A stretch of 14,090 nt of DNA from an uncultured Eggerthellaceae bacterium. Its GTDB lineage: Bacteria; Actinomycetota; Coriobacteriia; Coriobacteriales; Eggerthellaceae. The position numbers and the translations under genes were made by a program. The notes under the pieces were generated by a model. It had not been told where the DNA came from. It ran no database searches and saw only the letters and a list, made by a program, of their open reading frames with translations. Within the stretch, counting starts at the first letter, position 1. Every line of letters starts with the position of its first letter. Positions 8,169 through 12,230 of the stretch are shown here, piece after piece. Where the stretch lies: NCBI GenBank assembly GCA_946626265.1, contig CAMOUE010000036.1, positions 1 through 14,090 on the forward strand. The letters are read 5' to 3'.

Positions 8169-8467
8169 GGGCCGTCAGCTCTGTTCCCGCTCGTGACGAT
8201 GATCGAGCCTCCCGTCACCTACGAACGCCTGAAGCAGGAGGAGATGAGGCGTTAAGGCTGTGAGCTGGGGATTCGTTATGCGAGGCGCGGTTGGCAAGCG
8301 CTTATTGCGCCCGCATTGCCGTCATCCGATAGCTTTGCGCAAACACTGCAATGGAGATAAGCGCAGCGCCCGGAGTTTTCGAGGCAGACGGTGAAAAGCG
8401 CCCGGTTGTCGATACTGCAGATAGAGGCGATGGGCAGGTGAGACAGGCTGTTCCACCTGCTCGCATC
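8169..8467. other. Gene-poor stretch after the transporter operon
   Basis: About 300 bases with no supported gene on either strand. The EcfA frame stays open for 28 codons after its stop (ending at TAA 8253-8255, with ...TMIEPPVTYERLKQEEMRR), without a ribosome site of its own. A minus-strand open frame (about 8302-8513) could be an old gene remnant but matches nothing I recognise. No clear rho-independent terminator for the operon was found. No riboswitch core was recognised. Confidence 0.5.
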
Positions 8468-8468
8468 A

Positions 8469-8508
8469 TGTACACCTGGAAACAGCCATCCCGTTGCCAT
8501 GACGGGAT
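8469..8508. promoter_or_regulatory. Likely operator region of the toxin-antitoxin operon
   Basis: Two elements sit just upstream of the antitoxin promoter. TGTACA (8469-8474) is the core reported for YefM-type operators. Further down, ATCCCGT (8488-8494) and ACGGGAT (8502-8508) form a perfect 7-bp inverted repeat around a 7-base spacer, touching the -35 box. Type II antitoxins, alone or with toxin, usually repress their operon through such sites. The repeats are seen directly; the binding partner is inferred. Confidence 0.5.
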
Positions 8509-8537
8509 TGCCATGTCTTCAACAATAGCTGTAAAAT
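8508..8537 (+). promoter_or_regulatory. Promoter of the toxin-antitoxin operon
   Basis: TTGCCA (8508-8513, 5 of 6 matches to consensus) and TAAAAT (8532-8537) are separated by 18 bases. The predicted start near 8544 leaves a 28-base leader carrying AGGAGG (8560-8565). Confidence 0.6.
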
Positions 8538-8571
8538 ACGCATGTGAATATGCAGCAGAAGGAGGTATGTC

Positions 8572-8835
8572 ATGCCCAACATCAAGCCGATTTCCGACCT
8601 CCGCTCTTACACGGCGGTGCTCGACGAGGTGGCGCAGGGGTCTCCGGTGTTCCTCACGAAGAACGGCCGCGGGCGCTATGTCATCCAGGACATCTCCGAT
8701 TATGAGCGCCATGAGGCCGAGAAGACCATCCTCGCCCAGTTGGACTACGGCAAACGTGTTGCCGGCGAGCACGGCGTCCTCACGACCGAGCAGGTTCGCG
8801 GCGTCTTTGCCGAGCGCTTCGCGCAGGAGGCCTAG
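8572..8835 (+). CDS. Type II antitoxin, Phd/YefM family
   Basis: 87 residues. ATG 8572 has AGGAGG six bases upstream; an ATG at 8567 is out of frame. The N-terminal half follows the Phd/YefM pattern: IKPISDLRSYTAVLDEVAQG (helix-rich DNA-binding/dimer part), then SPVFLTKNGRGRYVIQDISD, where the 'PVFLTKNGRG..V' strand is the family hallmark. The C-terminal part (~50-87) is charged and helical and would wrap around the toxin. The stop abuts the toxin ATG with no gap, typical of toxin-antitoxin operons. It should neutralise the downstream toxin and repress the operon. Confidence 0.92.
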   Translation: MPNIKPISDLRSYTAVLDEVAQGSPVFLTKNGRGRYVIQDISDYERHEAEKTILAQLDYGKRVAGEHGVLTTEQVRGVFAERFAQEA

Positions 8836-9159
8836 ATGGAGCTCGTATGGTCGCCCGCGGCGGTGGATGACCTCAACACCGCCGCCGACTACATCGAGTC
8901 CGAGCTCGCAAGCCCCATGGCGGCGAGGCGCCTGGTCGATTCCGTGATCGAGAAGGCGCAGCTGTTCGCCGATGCCCCGGGAGCCGGGACGGTGCTGCGC
9001 ACGCTTAACGGTATCGACACGAGATATCGGTACATGGTCTGCGGGAACTGGATGGTCTTCCTTGAGTGCGACAACGGGCGGACGCTCGTCGTCAGGGTGC
9101 TCTATGCGAAGAGCAACTATATGAGAACGCTCTTCGGAGAAATCGACAGCGAGCGTTAG
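8836..9159 (+). CDS. Type II toxin, RelE/ParE superfamily
   Basis: 107 residues starting at the base after the antitoxin stop; GCAGGAGG at the end of the antitoxin gene serves as ribosome site. Family features: the N-terminal strand VWSPAAVDDLNTAADYIESE, a middle helix ASPMAARRLVDSVIEKAQLF, the RYRYMVCGNWMVFLE strand pair, and the C-terminal VVRVLYAKSNYMRTLF, close to the usual VRVLYGRRDY motif with a conserved Arg. RelE-type members cut mRNA in the ribosome, ParE-type members block gyrase; the sequence does not decide between these. The frame looks intact, so the pair is probably functional. Confidence 0.9.
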   Translation: MELVWSPAAVDDLNTAADYIESELASPMAARRLVDSVIEKAQLFADAPGAGTVLRTLNGIDTRYRYMVCGNWMVFLECDNGRTLVVRVLYAKSNYMRTLFGEIDSER

Positions 9160-9240
9160 AGCACAGTGATGCCAAGCTGCGCGACATAGGCTCATAATCC
9201 ACGTCGCAGCATTGAAAACCGAAGAAGAGCATCTCCACAT

Positions 9241-9347
9241 TGCGGGGTGGAGCAGTCTGGTAGCTCGCCGGGCTCATAACCCGGAGGTTGCCGGAGCGAA
9301 GCGGAGGTACGCACCGCGCGTAGGTTCAAATCCTGCCCCCGCGACCA
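9241..9347 (+). tRNA. Initiator tRNA-fMet (CAU) with an expanded variable region
   Basis: 107 nt, anticodon CAT at 9275-9277, CCA encoded (9345-9347). The acceptor arms 9241-9247 and 9337-9343 pair fully except a U-G at position 1-72. The D arm GAGC/GCTC gives A11-U24, and the anticodon stem 9268-9272/9280-9284 has the three consecutive G-C pairs; these three features mark bacterial initiators. The T arm is 9320-9336 with loop TTCAAAT. The variable region 9285-9319 is 35 nt, where initiators normally have 5 (AGGUC-like). The extra ~30 nt can form only irregular pairing (for example GGT.GC with GCACC, or GCGG with CCGC). A possible promoter is ATGCCA (9169-9174) with CATAAT (9193-9198). It may be the working gene or a disrupted copy; all other arms look sound. 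Confidence 0.85.
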
Positions 9348-9354
9348 AAAACAC

Positions 9355-9387
9355 AAGCCCTGGCCTGGTAAAACAGGCAGGGCTTTT
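9355..9387 (+). terminator. Rho-independent terminator of the tRNA gene
   Basis: AAGCCCT pairs with AGGGCTT and GCCTG with CAGGC across the loop GTAAAA, with one bulged G, ending in TTTT. It begins 8 bases after the CCA end of the tRNA, consistent with a single-tRNA transcript. Confidence 0.8.
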
Positions 9388-9540
9388 CACTGCGTGGGGG
9401 AATGATTTTGCCCGAAAACAAGGGTTCGGGGGGAATTCGGGGGATAGTCTCGAGATATCGTGGGGGAAACGGCACGCCGCAACGCCAGAAGGGGCGAGGC
9501 AGAATCCCAACCCGTGTCGCTGCAGAGAGGTAGCAAGTCA

Positions 9541-9552
9541 TGCAAGCTTGCA
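9541..9552. repeat. 12-bp perfect palindrome
   Basis: TGCAAGCTTGCA is its own reverse complement. It lies six bases before the long hairpin at 9558-9594. Role unknown; it could be a protein binding site in the tRNA-adjacent segment. Confidence 0.6.
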
Positions 9553-9557
9553 GTGCA

Positions 9558-9594
9558 ATTCCGAGAAGTCGAATCGCATTCGAGTTTTCGGAAT
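9558..9594. repeat. 37-nt near-perfect hairpin
   Basis: Arms 9558-9574 and 9578-9594 pair over 17 positions with one G-G mismatch (9568/9584) and one G-T wobble (9565/9587) around the 3-base loop CGC. It is not followed by a T run on the plus strand, so it is a poor terminator. Such hairpins occur as recombination or transfer-origin structures, as transposase recognition ends or as small-RNA stems; nothing here decides which. Confidence 0.75.
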
Positions 9595-9837
9595 GGGTAA
9601 AAGATGCGGCCGCGCATAGTTGCGTATGTCTTAGCCCGACACTTTCAAGGAGGTGCGCATCCCAAGGCGATGTGCATTTGTGTTTTACGCATGACAACCC
9701 GGACAAACGTTAATCTAATTTTCGAGATAATAGTAATGTATGCAAAGCTCAATAACGTGCAAAGTGAAGTATATGATAAACTTATAAACGTGAAAATAAC
9801 AGTATGACACCACAGAATGACATGTAGGGGGCATGAG

Positions 9838-11196
9838 GTGTTCAAGCGCAAGATCTACGACGAGCTGCTCGCCTGGAAGTCGGCGAGCAAAGGGTCGACT
9901 GCGCTCCTCGTCGAGGGCGCGCGTCGCGTCGGGAAGTCGACGGTCGTCGAGGAGTTTGCCAAGGCGGAGTACGAGACGTACCTATTGATCGATTTCACGA
10001 AGGTGACCGCCGATTTCAAGCAGACGTTCCTCGACACGCGCTCGGACATGGACAGCTTCTTTCTGTATCTCTCCGCGGAGTTCGGGGCGGATCTCAGGCG
10101 GCGCAAATCGCTCGTGATCTTCGACGAAGTGCAGGCCTTCCCCCAGGCGCGCGAGTTCATCAAGCACCTCGTTGCCGATGGCCGCTACGACTACGTCGAG
10201 ACGGGGTCGTTCGTCTCGATAAAGGAGAACGTGAAGGACATCCTCATCCCCTCGGAGGAAGAGTCGCGCAAGATGGGCCCGATGGACTTCGAGGAGTTCC
10301 TGTGGGCACTCGGGGAAGACGCTCTCGCCGCCATGATCAGGCGCTCCTTCGGGAGCTGTCAGAATCTTCCTGAGACGCTCCACCGCAAGGCCGACAGGCT
10401 TTGGAGGGAGTACATGCTCGTGGGCGGCATGCCCCAGGCCGTCGCGGCGTACGCGGACGGGCGCGACCTGATGGCCGCCGACCGCGCGAAGAGGCTCATC
10501 CTCGGCCTGTACCGAAACGACATCGAGAAGCATGGCGGGCTCGCAGCGAAGAGGATCAAGGCAATCTTCGACGCAATCCCCGGCCAGCTTGCGAAGCACG
10601 AGAAGAAGGTCGTGTACGCGCAAATACAGGAGGACTCGCGCGCCCGGGACTTCGCGACGGCCTTCGCGTGGCTGAAGGAGGCGGCGACGGTCAACCTGTG
10701 CACGCGCGTCACCGACCCGTCGGTCGGCCTCGCCCTCAGCGAGGACGAATCTTGCGTCAAGTGCTACATGGCGGACACCGGCCTTCTCGCCAGCATGGCG
10801 TTCGAGTCCGGCGGCAGCATCATGCCCGAGGTGTACAGGCAGGTGCTCACGGGCTCCGTGGAGGTGAACGAGGGCATGCTCATGGAGAACGCGGTCGCGC
10901 AGCAGCTGCGCGCCAACGGCCACCCGCTCCACTTCTACTCGAAGGCCTCCACCGACAAAGCGGAGCGCATGGAGATAGATTTCCTGACGGTCCGGCCCTA
11001 CGCGGACGCAGCCATGAAGCCGCGGGTGAGCCCCATCGAGGTCAAGTCCGGGAAGCGCTACTCGCCGGTCTCCCTGAACAAGTTCAAGGCGAAGTTCGGC
11101 AAGCGCGTCGGCACCGAGTACGTCCTGCACACCAAGCCCCTGAAGGTCGAGGGCGGCAGGGTGTTCCTCCCACTCTACATGTCGATCTGTTTTTAG
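9838..11196 (+). CDS. AAA-type ATPase with DUF4143-like C-terminal domain
   Basis: 452 residues from GTG 9838, chosen because AGGGGG sits six bases upstream and because relatives begin with a similar 'FKRKIYDELLAWK'; ATG 9817 in the same frame lacks a ribosome site. Residues ~18-150 form the ATPase: Walker A GARRVGKST (27-35), Walker B LVIFDEVQ (92-99), a sensor-like ETGS (121-124). LVGGMPQAV (194-202) is the usual motif at the start of the second part. The C-terminus (~340-452) has the DUF4143 nuclease-fold look: FYSKAS, MEIDFL with Asp381, PIEVKSGK with Glu401 and Lys403 (PD-(D/E)XK pattern). These ATPases are widespread in anaerobes and their cellular role is unclear. The gene stands alone in a segment bounded by a tRNA and a tRNA-like remnant, suggesting it came in by transfer. 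Confidence 0.88.
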   Translation: MFKRKIYDELLAWKSASKGSTALLVEGARRVGKSTVVEEFAKAEYETYLLIDFTKVTADFKQTFLDTRSDMDSFFLYLSAEFGADLRRRKSLVIFDEVQAFPQAREFIKHLVADGRYDYVETGSFVSIKENVKDILIPSEEESRKMGPMDFEEFLWALGEDALAAMIRRSFGSCQNLPETLHRKADRLWREYMLVGGMPQAVAAYADGRDLMAADRAKRLILGLYRNDIEKHGGLAAKRIKAIFDAIPGQLAKHEKKVVYAQIQEDSRARDFATAFAWLKEAATVNLCTRVTDPSVGLALSEDESCVKCYMADTGLLASMAFESGGSIMPEVYRQVLTGSVEVNEGMLMENAVAQQLRANGHPLHFYSKASTDKAERMEIDFLTVRPYADAAMKPRVSPIEVKSGKRYSPVSLNKFKAKFGKRVGTEYVLHTKPLKVEGGRVFLPLYMSICF

Positions 11197-11212
11197 GCGG
11201 CCTGCTCTAAGG

Positions 11213-11264
11213 GCGCGCCTGGCTCATAACTCCGAGGTCACCGTTTCGAATCTGGCCCGCGACC
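11213..11264 (+). pseudogene. Degenerate tRNA-Met-like fragment
   Basis: GGCTCATAAC (11221-11230) is identical to the anticodon region of the fMet gene at 9271-9280 and keeps the CAT anticodon. It is followed by a normal-length GAGGTC variable stretch, TTTCGAAT as T-loop, and CCCGCGACC (11256-11264), identical to 9338-9346 at the tRNA 3' end. The anticodon stem, T stem and the 5' half no longer pair, so it is not a working tRNA. It lies directly after the ATPase gene and may be the far boundary of a tRNA-linked insertion. Confidence 0.6.
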
Positions 11265-11272
11265 GCCTGCGC

Positions 11273-11309
11273 CAGGTCAGAGCCCTTTTTGGTCTGACCT
11301 GTCTTTATT
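11273..11309 (+). terminator. Hairpin terminator after the ATPase gene and tRNA remnant
   Basis: CAGGTCAGA (11273-11281) pairs perfectly with TCTGACCTG (11293-11301) around an 11-base loop containing TTTTT; TCTTTATT follows. It would serve the ATPase transcript and may once have belonged to the tRNA-like sequence just upstream. Confidence 0.6.
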
Positions 11310-11451
11310 GCGTCATTTATTCGATTTGGCCGGGGCTCATCATCGAAAGCCCACGATTGGGGAAAGCGCATCTGAGCCGAAACGATATCAGGGCGAAATC
11401 AGTTTCCCAGCCCCGTCCTGGATGTCTGTAACGGTGTAGCATATTTCTATC

Positions 11452-11492
11452 TTGATAAAAGTAAGTTCCTACTAAATAACGTAAGAACTTAC
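11452..11492 (+). promoter_or_regulatory. Promoter with two tandem palindromic operators
   Basis: TTGATA (11452-11457) is a good -35; -10 candidates are TAAATA (11473-11478) or AATAAC (11475-11480). GTAAGTTCCTAC (11461-11472, one mismatch) lies between them and GTAAGAACTTAC (11481-11492, perfect 5-2-5) lies just after, 20 bases apart on centres. The outer halves GTAAGTTC and GAACTTAC also form a perfect 8-bp inverted repeat. Two sites flanking a -10 are typical of repressor control, for example by winged-helix regulators such as HxlR-type proteins. No regulator gene lies next to it in the window. About 140 bases before this (11310-11451) show no gene. Confidence 0.6.
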
Positions 11493-11509
11493 ATATAGGA
11501 GCAAGGCAG

Positions 11510-11864
11510 ATGATCCCCATCGTAGAGTTCGAAGAGCGTTCTAAGACCGGCCCGTTCATGGACAAGGCAGACTTTGACAACCTCGTCATGGAAATGGCGA
11601 TGGAGGTGGTCGAGGAGCAGTTCACCGTTCCCGCTGCAGCTGTTCGGCAACATCTACGACCTCCAGACCGTCAAGCCCAAGCCCGAGTACGTGGCCGCCG
11701 TCCAGCGCTCGATCGACGCGCTGCGCGAGTGCGGCGTGCCCGTGTCCGAGCAGCACACCGGGGTCTTTCCTGTCTGCTTCACGCCGATCTTGGCGAGCTC
11801 GGCCGCCTGGCGCCTCTATCCATGCGGACCGTTCCTTAAATCAGCGTCTTTAGAGAGACGATGA
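11510..11864 (+). pseudogene. Frameshifted gene remnant, MtmB-like N-terminus possible
   Basis: An intact start (AGGAG, 8-base spacing, ATG 11510) opens a frame MIPIVEFEERSKTGPFMDKA..., about 40 sensible codons to near 11630. Beyond that the frame turns into Arg-rich nonsense, while the +1 frame reads sensibly from about 11635 (LFGNIYDLQTVKPKPEYVAA...) to HTGVFPVCFTPI near 11790 and then decays to a stop at 11864. So either a frameshift or a deletion joined two parts. The N-terminal part reminds me of the start of MtmB-like methylamine:corrinoid methyltransferases, which are over 400 residues; that is a weak, memory-based hint. The second part is unidentified. With ~115 codons in two frames this cannot make the original protein, though its promoter and operators look intact. 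Confidence 0.6.
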
Positions 11865-11913
11865 CAGCGTTTGAACCTGAGCCGCATTTGTCAGCGATAG
11901 TTCGCCGAAAATA

Positions 11914-11943
11914 TTGAAACGTAAAGCCGAGTTGTTCGAATAA
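11914..11943 (+). promoter_or_regulatory. Possible promoter of the zinc-ribbon/phosphatase operon
   Basis: TTGAAA (11914-11919) is a fair -35; 18 bases later GAATAA (11938-11943) is a poor -10. It lies about 70 bases before the zinc-ribbon start in an AT-richer patch. Weak evidence only. Confidence 0.25.
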
Positions 11944-12015
11944 CAATGCGTGGGAACGTACAATGGGAAGAAGCCGGCGGCTGGAGGGCCGCTGGCATTG
12001 AAGAGAGGAACTGCG

Positions 12016-12210
12016 ATGTGCTTCAGACCAAGTTCGATGGACGGAAACCGAGACATGCAGCAGACTACGTGCCCGACATGCGGGATGCCCGTTGCTGCCG
12101 AGCCTGGCGTCACGTCGGGCACCTGCCCGTATTGCGGCGATCCGATTCCGCCCGACTCGCCTGATATCTACAGCGACATCGACCCGTCGCACAGCACCCG
12201 GATTCTGTAG
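12016..12210 (+). CDS. Small double-CxxC zinc-ribbon protein
   Basis: 64 residues from ATG 12016, with GAGAGGA six bases upstream; in-frame ATG 11950 has no good ribosome site and adds an unlike stretch. The protein begins MCFRPSSMDG and contains CPTCG and CPYCG separated by 14 residues, a classic zinc ribbon binding one metal through four cysteines. The tail DSPDIYSDIDPSH is acidic. I recall similar 'MCFRPS' mini-ribbons in Coriobacteriia, but with no known role. It ends 20 bases before the sensor phosphatase and is very likely co-transcribed with it, so it may be a partner or modulator of that protein. Confidence 0.8.
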   Translation: MCFRPSSMDGNRDMQQTTCPTCGMPVAAEPGVTSGTCPYCGDPIPPDSPDIYSDIDPSHSTRIL

Positions 12211-12230
12211 GCCCGAAAGGAAGCGCCCCG

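Larger units (their letters stand above)
9388..9837. other. Non-coding stretch between tRNA and ATPase gene
   Basis: About 450 bases without a convincing gene. The first half is G-rich (runs such as GTTCGGGGGG) and holds the palindromes described separately. The second half (about 9660-9836) is clearly AT-richer than the rest of the window. AAGGAGGTG at 9647-9655 is a perfect ribosome-site sequence with no start codon at a usable distance. A 45-codon frame from ATG 9670 to 9807 exists but lies 16 bases from that site and resembles nothing I know. The minus-strand frame across the tRNA end (...VAGAGFEPTRG...) is the familiar spurious product of reading through a tRNA gene. Confidence 0.5.

Noticed and set aside
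8256..8468. Possible riboswitch or structured RNA before the toxin-antitoxin genes
   Set aside because: Looked for cobalamin and other common cores on both strands; no conserved box or convincing stem arrangement was found.
8276..8513. Minus-strand open frames in the gap after the ECF operon
   Set aside because: No recognisable family, no ribosome site, and they run into the toxin-antitoxin operator; at most an old remnant.
9285..9319. Group I intron as explanation for the long tRNA
   Set aside because: The insertion is only about 30 nt and lies in the variable region, far too short for a self-splicing intron and outside the anticodon loop.
9274..9510. Minus-strand frame with VAGAGFEPT across the tRNA 3' end
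   Set aside because: This peptide is a well-known artefact of translating tRNA genes in reverse; it overlaps the tRNA and its terminator.
9670..9807. 45-codon frame before the ATPase gene
   Set aside because: Ribosome-like sequence is 16 bases away, composition is AT-rich intergenic and no similarity is recognised.
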